This document shows, in pieces, positions 6,130 to 12,632 of a stretch of DNA of 12,632 nucleotides; the stretch's first letter is position 1; every line of letters begins with the position of its first letter. Under the pieces are notes generated by a model. It saw only the letters and a program-made list of their open reading frames with translations. It was not told the origin of the DNA and searched no databases. The stretch is taken from NCBI GenBank assembly GCA_002339165.1, contig DDJS01000045.1, positions 1 to 12,632 of the forward strand, read 5' to 3'. The translations under genes were made by a program, and so were the position numbers. Source of the DNA: Cellvibrionales bacterium UBA2618. GTDB taxonomy: Bacteria > Pseudomonadota > Gammaproteobacteria > Pseudomonadales > Porticoccaceae.

Positions 6130-7041
6130 TCAGCTGTTTTTATCCAGTAGAGCCTCGAGCGCAATCCCCAACTCGGGGTACTGAAAGCGAAAATCAGTAG
6201 CCAATAGTGCCTCCGGTAACACGCATTGCCCTTGGAGTAATAGCTCGTCAGCCATTTCGCCAAATAGCAGACGCGCCATCACAGCAGGCATCGGTAGCGC
6301 CGCTGGTCGCCGCAACACCCGACCCAACTCGCGACTGAACTGACGATTGCTCACCGGCGCAGGTGCGGTGGCATTCACCGGCCCACTGAGCGTCGAGTGA
6401 TCTATGCAATGTTTGATTAAAGCCACCATATCGTCGCGATGAATCCACGACATATATTGCTCGCCATCACCCATAGGACCGCCCAAGCCCAAACGAAAAG
6501 CTGGCAACATCCGTGCCAGCGCGCCGAGCTCACCCAATACGATGCCGGTACGCAGATAACACACCCGACTACCAAGGCGTTCAAACCCGCTGGCGGCGAC
6601 TTCCCAGCGATGACAAAGGGTATGGGAGAAACCCTCAGTCGCGGTCGATGACTCGTTTACCGGCTCCGTTCCGGGACCATAATAACCGATGGCCGAACCA
6701 CTAATGACCTGTTCTGGCGGCGTGTTACGCCGACTAAAAAAGTCTACCAAAGCCTCGGTAAAATCGACTCGACTGGTAAAAAATTTGCTCTTGCGGGCCG
6801 CGCTCCACCGCCCATCCCCGAGCGGCTCACCCGCCAAGTTGACCACCGTATCGAAGTGTGTATCGGCATCGATATCCTCCAGGCTCGCACACAGCCGCAC
6901 CGTTTTGGGAACAACATCGGCGGCGGCCGTGACATTCCGCGTCAATAATGTCACTGAGATTCCCGAGCGAATCGCAGAACGGCAAAAATGGCGGCCAATA
7001 AACCCGCTTCCTCCGGTCAGTAATAAAGACTTTGCCGGCAT
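6130..7041 (-). CDS. TIGR01777/YfcH-type NAD-dependent epimerase family protein
   Basis: This 303-residue extended-SDR protein belongs to the TIGR01777 group (E. coli YfcH), whose biological reaction is unknown. The N-terminal nucleotide motif is TGGSGFIG, followed by NLAGEPLGDGRWS, which is characteristic of the group. SGSAIGYYG, the WEVAA helix and MSWIHRDDM follow in the expected order. The C-terminal domain (DUF1731-like) is recognisable as LLQGQCVLPEALLATDFRFQYPEL leading to the end. The start at 7041 is supported by TGAGG 8 nt upstream and by MPAKSLLLTGG being a normal family beginning; a longer frame to 7122 adds residues from the promoter region. It is the first gene of the four-gene minus-strand series. 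The 196-bp region to purC must carry its promoter, but no consensus pair is convincing (TACAAT and TATATA hexamers occur without good -35 boxes). Confidence 0.9.
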   Translation of the reverse strand: MPAKSLLLTGGSGFIGRHFCRSAIRSGISVTLLTRNVTAAADVVPKTVRLCASLEDIDADTHFDTVVNLAGEPLGDGRWSAARKSKFFTSRVDFTEALVDFFSRRNTPPEQVISGSAIGYYGPGTEPVNESSTATEGFSHTLCHRWEVAASGFERLGSRVCYLRTGIVLGELGALARMLPAFRLGLGGPMGDGEQYMSWIHRDDMVALIKHCIDHSTLSGPVNATAPAPVSNRQFSRELGRVLRRPAALPMPAVMARLLFGEMADELLLQGQCVLPEALLATDFRFQYPELGIALEALLDKNS

Positions 7042-7155
7042 AGGATAGACCTCAGATAGACTTATATATAGAAACAAAATTGTACCACAGAGGAAAAATT
7101 TTCTTTGCCGCCGAATATCCAAATTGATACCATTAGCGGCTTTCTAAGTCGTCGT

Positions 7156-7161
7156 TTGACA
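7156..7161 (+). promoter_or_regulatory. Consensus -35 hexamer (TTGACA) upstream of purC
   Basis: A perfect TTGACA lies 76 bp before the purC ATG, but 16-18 bp downstream there is only a poor -10 (around TGATCG). It could be an activated promoter or chance. No PurR-type operator is seen in 7042-7237. Confidence 0.25.
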
Positions 7162-7237
7162 TGGTCTCTCCTACGGGTTGATCGAGTCGCGAGCGATGCA
7201 CAAATAACCACCGACAATGGCCAACAAGGCGCAAATT

Positions 7238-8350
7238 ATGAAGCTTACCGATACCGTACTAGCGGTTAACAACGACCTACCGATCCGCACTGATAGTCCA
7301 GTTCACAGCGGCAAAGTTCGCTCGGTATATTGGTTGTCCAATGCCGATAGTGCGCGACTTATCGAGCAACATAATTATCCTTTGGCGGCCGATGCCCCGT
7401 TGGCAATCATGGTGATCAGCGATCGCATCTCCGCCTTTGAGTGTATTTGGCACGGCGATGACGAAATGCATGGCGTGCCCGGAAAGGGCGCGGCCCTAAA
7501 CGCCATTTCCAATCATTGGTTTGGTTTATTTCGCGAACAAGGATTGGCTGACAGTCACATAGTTGACATTCCCCACCCACTGGTATGGATCGTACAAAAA
7601 GCTCGGCCGGTCATGATCGAAGCCATAGGCCGACGCTACATCACCGGATCGATGTGGCGAGCCTATGCCGCTGGGGAGCGCAATTTTTGTGGCATCGACC
7701 TGGAAGATAACTTGCAGCGCGATCAGTTGTTGAGCGACCTGTTGATCACACCCTCGACCAAGGGGGTCTTAAAAGGTATCCCCGGTGTCCCCGAGGTCGA
7801 CGATGTCAACATTACCCGTACTGACATCGAGGCGAACTACCGCCAATTTAATTTTAACCGGCGCGATGACATCGCTACTTATGAGCAACTACTCAGCGAT
7901 GGCTTTGCCTTGATTGAGCGCGAATTACGCCAGCATGATCAGCTGTTTGTGGATACAAAATTTGAATTCGGCTACGTGACTAATCGCGAGGGTCACGAAC
8001 AACTCATCTATATGGATGAAGTTGGCACCCCCGATTCATCGCGTATTTGGGATGGCTCGAACTACCGCAACGGCAAAGTCGTGGAAAACTCTAAAGAAGT
8101 CTTTCGCCAACTGCTCCTCGAACACTTTCCCGATCCAGATATACTGCTCAACAAGCAGCGCATGCCCGAGCGACTCGCGCTGGCTGAAGACAATCCCCTG
8201 CCGCGAGCTATGATGGAAAAAGTCTCAGAGACCTATTTGCAATTAGCGGAAAAAATCACCGGCCAACCGCTGCTTTTATCAGACAATCCACGGGCTGAAA
8301 TTATCGACGTCTTGAGCAGTAAATACGCGCTCATAGATACCGATGTATAA
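7238..8350 (+). CDS. purC: SAICAR synthase (phosphoribosylaminoimidazole-succinocarboxamide synthase), long form
   Basis: PurC joins aspartate to CAIR using ATP to form SAICAR in de novo purine synthesis. The 370-residue product is the long form known from marine gammaproteobacteria such as Shewanella, and it follows that type closely. Recognisable stretches include HSGKVRSVYWL (phosphate-binding strand), MVISDRISAFECIW, the motif YITGSMWRAYAAGER, ITPSTKG, and the C-terminal active-site set VDTKFEFGYV followed by MDEVGTPDSSRIW. It ends near KITGQPLLLSDNPRAEII. I prefer ATG 7238 because AAGG lies 8 nt upstream and MKLTDTVLAVNNDLPIRT matches the family N-terminus. The in-frame ATG at 7217 adds 7 residues and lacks a ribosome site. 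The gene is divergent from the epimerase operon and is followed after 81 bp by an uncharacterised gene on the same strand. Confidence 0.96.
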   Translation: MKLTDTVLAVNNDLPIRTDSPVHSGKVRSVYWLSNADSARLIEQHNYPLAADAPLAIMVISDRISAFECIWHGDDEMHGVPGKGAALNAISNHWFGLFREQGLADSHIVDIPHPLVWIVQKARPVMIEAIGRRYITGSMWRAYAAGERNFCGIDLEDNLQRDQLLSDLLITPSTKGVLKGIPGVPEVDDVNITRTDIEANYRQFNFNRRDDIATYEQLLSDGFALIERELRQHDQLFVDTKFEFGYVTNREGHEQLIYMDEVGTPDSSRIWDGSNYRNGKVVENSKEVFRQLLLEHFPDPDILLNKQRMPERLALAEDNPLPRAMMEKVSETYLQLAEKITGQPLLLSDNPRAEIIDVLSSKYALIDTDV

Positions 8351-8364
8351 TTGCCCGACCCAAG

Positions 8365-8401
8365 GCCGCCGACGTTTGGGAATAGTGCCTGAATCGGCGG
8401 C
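8365..8401. repeat. GC-rich inverted repeat between purC and the downstream gene
   Basis: Perfect 8-bp arms GCCGCCGA (8365-8372) and TCGGCGGC (8394-8401) enclose a 21-nt loop, extendable by one G-T pair. It begins 15 bp after the purC stop and ends 31 bp before the next ATG. No U-run follows, so it is not a typical intrinsic terminator. It may be an mRNA-stabilising or processing hairpin in a purC transcript, or a protein-binding site. Confidence 0.5.
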
Positions 8402-8431
8402 TAAATCCATAGCAGCTGAGATCCGCAAGTC

Positions 8432-8917
8432 ATGACATCGGAACAACAAGAAATCACCATAGACCTACCCAAACTGTTCAACTTGAGTGCAAATTTGTTG
8501 GTCGCTAGTTTTCAACGACAGTCCAAAGAGAACCTTAAACGCCTTTTCAAAGAACTCAAGCAAGGTGGTCGAGTGGATGCTGGGCAGATCACTGCTGAAC
8601 AGAGCGGCGCGGTTATTCCGGTGCAGTTACAACTCGAGCGCAGCGCCTACAAGGGGCAATTCAATCTGCCCCATTTTAGCGCCGCCATCGATATGTTATT
8701 GCAAAAATTGGCCGGCGAAGTCCGCAAAGATCCGCAACTTCGCGAGCTGCGCACGCTGTCTAGCCCCGATAACCGCGAAATTGTCTTTAACATCCCCGCC
8801 GGTATTAAAATCGGCACCGAACTCAACGTACTGATGCTCTCGGTACTGCCCTGCGAAGACAGTCTGGTGGTGCGCTTATTATTTGTCGATGGCGAACAAT
8901 TCGAAGGACAAGACTAG
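8432..8917 (+). CDS. Uncharacterised 161-residue protein downstream of purC
   Basis: I do not recognise this protein. It has no signal peptide, membrane helix or obvious catalytic motif, so it is probably cytoplasmic. The N-terminal third (about residues 8-45) reads as amphipathic helix rich in Lys, Leu and Phe (LFNLSANLLVASFQRQSKEN...). The central part mixes strand-like and helical segments, with a helix around 83-105. The C-terminal part alternates hydrophobic residues in likely strands (REIVFNIPAG, ELNVLMLSVL, SLVVRLLFVDG). Mixed charge and few cysteines (one, near 140) fit a small alpha/beta protein. Coding status is supported by its length, codon use like its neighbours, and tight placement after purC and before the convergent clpB. 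The ribosome site is weak (GAG 11 nt before the ATG), so translation may depend on upstream reading or the hairpin. Confidence 0.75.
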   Translation: MTSEQQEITIDLPKLFNLSANLLVASFQRQSKENLKRLFKELKQGGRVDAGQITAEQSGAVIPVQLQLERSAYKGQFNLPHFSAAIDMLLQKLAGEVRKDPQLRELRTLSSPDNREIVFNIPAGIKIGTELNVLMLSVLPCEDSLVVRLLFVDGEQFEGQD

Positions 8918-8944
8918 CCCGGGCGGGGAGTCCGAATCACCCAC

Positions 8945-8961
8945 ACTGAGGCGTTTTCAGT
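8945..8961. terminator. Weak hairpin between convergent genes, possible terminator
   Basis: ACTGA (8945-8949) and TCAGT (8957-8961) form a 5-bp stem with a 7-nt loop in the 48-bp gap between the convergent 161-residue gene and clpB. Only a short CGCTTT follows, so any termination here would be inefficient or factor-assisted. Confidence 0.2.
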
Positions 8962-8965
8962 CGCT

Positions 8966-11542
8966 TTAATCGGCAACAAAAAATACCGGCCCGGCGGTCT
9001 CAAGGCGGCTAGATATAATTGTTCCAGGCTCAAGCGAGCCGCCCAAAATCAGGCTCGCCAGTGGATTTTCAACCCACTGTTGGAGCGCTCGCTTAAGCGG
9101 TCTAGCGCCGTACAACGGATCATATCCGGCCTGCAAAATATGCTCCACTACCTCCTCGCTGAGATCTAATTGCAATTCACGCTCCTGCAAGCGATGCATT
9201 AGGTGATTTAACTGGATATCTGCAATTGCGCGCATCGCCTCTCGTTGAAGCGGGTGAAACACTACAGACTCATCAATCCGATTAATGAACTCGGGGCGAA
9301 AGTGTTGCGCTACCACGTCCATCACTGCCGATTTCATCAGCGAATAGTCGTCGTCACCAGCGAGCACTTGGATCATGTCGGAACCGAGGTTAGAGGTCAT
9401 CACCACCACGGTATTAGCAAAGTCGACGGTGCGCCCCTGACCATCCGTCAAGCGACCGTCGTCCAACACCTGCAATAAAATATTAAATACATCGCTGTGG
9501 GCCTTTTCGATCTCGTCGAGCAGTATCACCGAATAGGGTCTGCGACGAACCGCTTCGGTTAGATATCCCCCCTCTTGGTAACCGACATAGCCCGGTGGCG
9601 CACCGACAAGTCGCGCCACCGAGTGTTTTTCCATAAACTCAGACATATCGATGCGCACCATGGCCTCTTCTGTATCGAAAAGGAACTCCGCTAACGCCTT
9701 GCACAACTCGGTCTTGCCGACACCGGTCGGACCGAGGAATAAAAACGATCCATTCGGCCTGCTGGGATCAGATAAACCAGCTCGCGAGCGGCGCACCGCG
9801 TTTGACACCGCCGTCACCGCCTCGCTTTGGCCAATCACACGACGTCCCAGGTGGCGCTCCATATCGAGCAGCTTTTGGCGCTCACCATCGAGCATTTTGG
9901 CGACCGGAATACCAGTCCAGCGAGCCACGACCTCGGCTATTTCGGTCTCGGTCACCCGGTTTTTTAACAACTGTTTTTCGTGCATTTCCCGCTCGTTTGC
10001 AGTCGCGAGTTGCACCTCTAGCTGCGGAATAAGGCTGTACTGAATCTGCGCCATTTTTTCTAGATCGCCAGCTCGATAGGCAATTTCCAAATCTAGTCGC
10101 AACTGTTCCAGCCGGCTCTTAATGTCGGTCGTACCTTGCAAAGAGGCTTTTTCAGCCTTCCACAATTCATCCAGATCAGCGTATTCCGCCTCCAGGGAGG
10201 ACAGCTCATCACGAAGCTTTTGCAAGCGCTTTTGCGACGCCTTATCGGTTTCTTTGGCAAGCGCCTCGCGTTCAATTTTGAGCTGAATAATACGCCGATC
10301 AAGGCGATCCATGACCTCTGGTTTAGAGTCCATCTCCATACGAATACGACTGCCCGCCTCGTCGATCAAATCAATCGCCTTGTCGGGCAACTGCCGATCG
10401 CTGATATAGCGCTGGGATAGTTTAGTCGCCGCGACGATCGCGGTGTCGGTGATTTCAACACCGTGATGGACTTCGTAGCGTTCCTTGAGCCCACGCAGAA
10501 TTGCAATGGTGTCCTCAACACTCGGCTCATCGACTTGAACTTTTTGAAAGCGCCGCTCTAGCGCAGCATCCTTTTCCATGTATAGGCGATACTCGTTCAA
10601 AGTCGTGGCGCCCACGCAATGCAATTCGCCGCGCGCCAGCGCCGGCTTTAACATATTGCCCGCATCCATAGCTCCTTCGGCCTTGCCAGCGCCGACCATG
10701 GTATGTAATTCGTCGATAAATAAAATGATCTGCCCATCCTGTTTGGCCAGTTCATTGAGCACAGATTTCAAACGCTCTTCAAATTCGCCTCGAAATTTTG
10801 CGCCCGCCAACAGCAGACCGAAATCGAGCGTCAGCACGCGCTTGCGCTTCAAGCCCTCGGGCACTTCGCCGTTGATAATTCGCTGGGCAAGGCCCTCGAC
10901 AATCGCCGTCTTGCCCACTCCGGGCTCGCCGATCAACACCGGATTATTTTTTGTGCGCCGCTGCAATACTTGAATAGTTCGGCGAATTTCATCATCTCGA
11001 CCGATCACTGGATCGAGTTTTCCAGCCTCGGCGCGCGCCGTCAGGTCGATGGTAAAGCGCTCCAGCGCCTCCCCCCTTTGCTGGTCATCGGCATTGGTTA
11101 CCGGCTCGCCGCCGCGAACCATTTCGATCGCGCTCAAGGCTTTTTCGCGATCGCCAAAGCGCGCCATCGTTTGACCTATAGCGGATTTTTCGCCGACCAT
11201 CGCCGCCAGTACCATCTCACTGGAAATAAACTGATCGCCGCGCTTTTGAGCCGCTCTATCACTGAGATTAAACACTTTAACCAGCTCGGCAGATATTCCC
11301 ACATCGCCCGTCGGTTGGCCAATTTTAGCCTGGCCATCCAATTGCTGCTCAATCTCGCTCACCAGGCCTTGAACATCAAAACCGGCTCGATTAAGAAGCG
11401 GCCGCACGCTGCCGCTGGACTGATTCAACAACCCTAAAAGCATGTGCGCTGGCTCTACCGAGGTGTGATCTCGACCGATCGCGATCGACTGCGCATCCGC
11501 AAGTGCGGTCTGTAATTGGTGGGTTAATTTATCCATTCGCAT
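8966..11542 (-). CDS. clpB: ATP-dependent protein disaggregase ClpB
   Basis: ClpB is a cytoplasmic hexameric AAA+ chaperone that, with DnaK, pulls polypeptides out of aggregates after heat stress. At 858 residues it matches E. coli ClpB (857) throughout. The N-domain spans about 1-145. NBD1 has Walker A GEPGVGKT (205-212) and Walker B ILFIDE (273-278). The coiled-coil M-domain runs about 405-525. NBD2 has Walker A GPTGVGKT (604-611), Walker B VILLDE (672-677) and the sensor stretch FINRID near 752. The C-terminal YGARPLKRA is intact. The NBD1 pore loop reads GAKFRGE, with Phe250 where E. coli has Tyr251; the NBD2 pore Tyr652 (GYVGY) is kept. The start is backed by AGGAG 9 nt upstream. A sigma-32-type promoter lies just before it, so heat induction is expected. 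Confidence 0.97.
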   Translation of the reverse strand: MRMDKLTHQLQTALADAQSIAIGRDHTSVEPAHMLLGLLNQSSGSVRPLLNRAGFDVQGLVSEIEQQLDGQAKIGQPTGDVGISAELVKVFNLSDRAAQKRGDQFISSEMVLAAMVGEKSAIGQTMARFGDREKALSAIEMVRGGEPVTNADDQQRGEALERFTIDLTARAEAGKLDPVIGRDDEIRRTIQVLQRRTKNNPVLIGEPGVGKTAIVEGLAQRIINGEVPEGLKRKRVLTLDFGLLLAGAKFRGEFEERLKSVLNELAKQDGQIILFIDELHTMVGAGKAEGAMDAGNMLKPALARGELHCVGATTLNEYRLYMEKDAALERRFQKVQVDEPSVEDTIAILRGLKERYEVHHGVEITDTAIVAATKLSQRYISDRQLPDKAIDLIDEAGSRIRMEMDSKPEVMDRLDRRIIQLKIEREALAKETDKASQKRLQKLRDELSSLEAEYADLDELWKAEKASLQGTTDIKSRLEQLRLDLEIAYRAGDLEKMAQIQYSLIPQLEVQLATANEREMHEKQLLKNRVTETEIAEVVARWTGIPVAKMLDGERQKLLDMERHLGRRVIGQSEAVTAVSNAVRRSRAGLSDPSRPNGSFLFLGPTGVGKTELCKALAEFLFDTEEAMVRIDMSEFMEKHSVARLVGAPPGYVGYQEGGYLTEAVRRRPYSVILLDEIEKAHSDVFNILLQVLDDGRLTDGQGRTVDFANTVVVMTSNLGSDMIQVLAGDDDYSLMKSAVMDVVAQHFRPEFINRIDESVVFHPLQREAMRAIADIQLNHLMHRLQERELQLDLSEEVVEHILQAGYDPLYGARPLKRALQQWVENPLASLILGGSLEPGTIISSRLETAGPVFFVAD

Positions 11543-11581
11543 GGCTGATATCTCCTGTACCCAATTTGTTGTACAGTCTAT

Positions 11582-11609
11582 ATCTGGGGTTTTAACCGGC
11601 AGTTTTCAA
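11582..11609 (-). promoter_or_regulatory. Sigma-32 (heat-shock) promoter of clpB
   Basis: On the minus strand the -35 element TTGAAA (11604-11609) is separated by 14 bp from CCCCAGAT (11582-11589), one mismatch from the sigma-32 -10 consensus CCCCATNT. The spacing is that of known RpoH promoters, and the -10 ends 39 bp before the clpB ATG, giving a leader of about 30 nt. clpB is a classic RpoH regulon member, which supports the call. Confidence 0.82.
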
Positions 11610-11620
11610 CCGCCGGCGGT
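11609..11620. repeat. 12-bp perfect palindrome next to the clpB -35 element
   Basis: ACCGCCGGCGGT is fully self-complementary and shares its first base with the -35 hexamer of the clpB promoter. Its position immediately upstream could suit a transcription factor touching sigma-32 RNA polymerase, but GC-rich palindromes of this size can arise by chance. Confidence 0.4.
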
Positions 11621-11746
11621 CTCAAAACAACGATGAGCGAACGCCTGACAGGGGTCTTTAGCGGTATTTTTGGGGCGTAGATGACTAGCTCATTGCGCCT
11701 ACAACCGGTCGCTCAGATCAGTGCGAGCCTGCGCGCGACAGCAGTG

Positions 11747-12632
11747 TTACTTTCTAAACGTCTGGCTGACGGTACCGACATAGCAGGAAATCATGAAGGG
11801 ATAACTCTCGGTCACATAGTAACCATATTGACCTTGGTAGATCATGCCGTTGCATTCGTCGAGATCTCCAGCGTCGGTCCATTCCCAGTCCTGTTCATAA
11901 ATACCGTTAAAGTCCCCTCCCGGATTGCTATCGGAGCGAGTGCCTCTGGAGCCTTGCCGTAGCGTATAGCCCGAGGTGGCCTTTCTAAAAGCGCCCGTCA
12001 ATTGATCAAAAATATAGGATCCATAGATAGGGAACCCATCGGCGGCAAAGCCGATAACGGGGGAACCGTCGCCCACCGGCACGTCGTCAAACAGCGCGTT
12101 GGGATCGCCGTGATAATGATAACTGCCACTGTCTGGTTGGACATGAGCATTGTGCTGGTCGACACCAAATTTAGTCGCATACTCCAGGGCAACTAGCTGC
12201 CAATTGATGCCGCCGTTTGGACATCCAGCCTCGGTGTTCCCGTCGGCGTCGGCGCGCCTCTCCGACGGGTAGTAGCAACCTCCGGTTTTACTATCGACGA
12301 CCACACCATTGAGCATCACCGCATCCCACATTTGTGCGCTTAAGGCATCATTTTGGGTCGCCTTGAGCGGTCGCCGACTGAATACAAATTGATTGCTTTG
12401 CTTGACCACATCGGCCCTAAAATTGGCTGACGAGTCATTAAAATCATGATTTGGAATATTGTCGCTGGTGATTGTACAACTGCCCTCATCGGCGGTGACA
12501 GTGACCTCTGAGTCGAAGCCTTGCAAACGGGTTAAGTCCCTCACCGAGGCGCTGTAACTGTCGCTATAATCGGCGCAATCGGCGCTTCGCGCGGTGAATA
12601 TTTTTTCATAGATGTCGATCGCCGCAGTGGCG
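11747..12632 (-). CDS. YHYH-domain protein, 5' end outside the window
   Basis: The frame is open to the right edge, so at least 294 C-terminal residues are visible and the true start lies beyond 12632. A GTG at 12544 is in frame but not the likely start, since the upstream 29 codons also read as protein. The family signature is clear: HNAHVQPDSGSYHYHG (YHYH at visible residues 171-174), then PVIGFAADGFPIYGSY, and near the end DLDECNG and YVTESYPFMISCYVG, which are hallmarks of YHYH-domain proteins. The molecular function of this family is unknown. Six cysteines and many Asp, Gly and Ser residues suggest a disulfide-bonded exported protein, although the signal sequence cannot be seen. The clustered histidines hint at metal binding, which is inference. 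Transcription runs toward clpB, with a 204-bp gap holding the clpB promoter and no clear terminator. Confidence 0.85.
   Translation of the reverse strand, partial: ATAAIDIYEKIFTARSADCADYSDSYSASVRDLTRLQGFDSEVTVTADEGSCTITSDNIPNHDFNDSSANFRADVVKQSNQFVFSRRPLKATQNDALSAQMWDAVMLNGVVVDSKTGGCYYPSERRADADGNTEAGCPNGGINWQLVALEYATKFGVDQHNAHVQPDSGSYHYHGDPNALFDDVPVGDGSPVIGFAADGFPIYGSYIFDQLTGAFRKATSGYTLRQGSRGTRSDSNPGGDFNGIYEQDWEWTDAGDLDECNGMIYQGQYGYYVTESYPFMISCYVGTVSQTFRK

Noticed and set aside
7124..7152. TTGATA-based promoter for purC
   Set aside because: At 17-bp spacing the -10 position reads AGTCGT, which is not promoter-like.
7217..7237. Longer purC start at ATG 7217
   Set aside because: No Shine-Dalgarno precedes it and the extra seven residues do not match the family N-terminus, whereas ATG 7238 has AAGG at good spacing.
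11099..11122. Internal start in clpB giving a short ClpB without its N-domain
   Set aside because: E. coli uses an internal GTG near residue 149. Here the corresponding codon is GTA; an ATG at residue 141 exists but has no convincing ribosome site.
1..12632. Defence system, mobile element, prophage or toxin-antitoxin module
   Set aside because: All long genes fit metabolic, chaperone or membrane protease families. No integrase, transposase, terminal repeats, CRISPR repeats or paired small toxin-antitoxin genes are seen.

Overview
The window looks like a chromosomal stretch from a gammaproteobacterium, probably a free-living, possibly marine member. The support is close resemblance, judged from memory, to gammaproteobacterial versions of NAD kinase, ClpB, the aspartate/aromatic aminotransferase, the YbfF-type esterase and the long (~370-residue) form of PurC. 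GC content is moderate and no base-composition island stands out. I see no rRNA, tRNA, insertion sequence, phage gene, CRISPR array or toxin-antitoxin pair. It is mostly housekeeping DNA with a few less usual genes.

Layout. (1) 4-1525, minus: NAD kinase (nadK) followed by a six-helix rhomboid protease whose start overlaps the nadK end by 26 bp. (2) 1526-1794: divergent control region holding a 26-bp inverted repeat (9-bp perfect arms, 8-bp spacer). (3) 1795-3210, plus: a ChrR-type double-cupin protein started by GTG, then a shikimate-kinase-like P-loop kinase. (4) 3207-7041, minus: four genes in series, transcribed in the order TIGR01777/YfcH-type epimerase, short-chain dehydrogenase, YbfF-like esterase, AspC/TyrB-type aminotransferase. 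Gaps are 46 bp, a 4-bp overlap, and 46 bp, so they look like an operon. Its last gene ends inside the same TTAA that ends the kinase gene on the other strand. (5) 7238-8917, plus: purC, then a 161-residue protein I do not recognise, separated by 81 bp that hold an 8-bp GC-rich inverted repeat. (6) 8966-11542, minus: clpB with a convincing sigma-32 heat-shock promoter next to a 12-bp perfect palindrome. (7) 11747 to the right edge, minus: a cysteine-containing YHYH-domain protein, probably exported, whose N-terminus lies outside the window.

How it fits together. nadK supplies NADP, and the dehydrogenase and epimerase are nucleotide-cofactor enzymes, but no single pathway ties the window together. 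ClpB is the heat-shock disaggregase, PurC is purine synthesis, and the aminotransferase supplies aspartate and/or aromatic amino acids. Several gene starts are better set by Shine-Dalgarno position than by the longest reading frame (nadK, the dehydrogenase, the epimerase, the aminotransferase, purC, the cupin gene), and the entries use those shorter starts. I found no convincing undescribed multi-gene system. The items most worth a second look are the nadK/cupin inverted repeat, the orphan ChrR-like double cupin, the GGG-to-GGS kinase, the unknown 161-residue protein and the YHYH protein.
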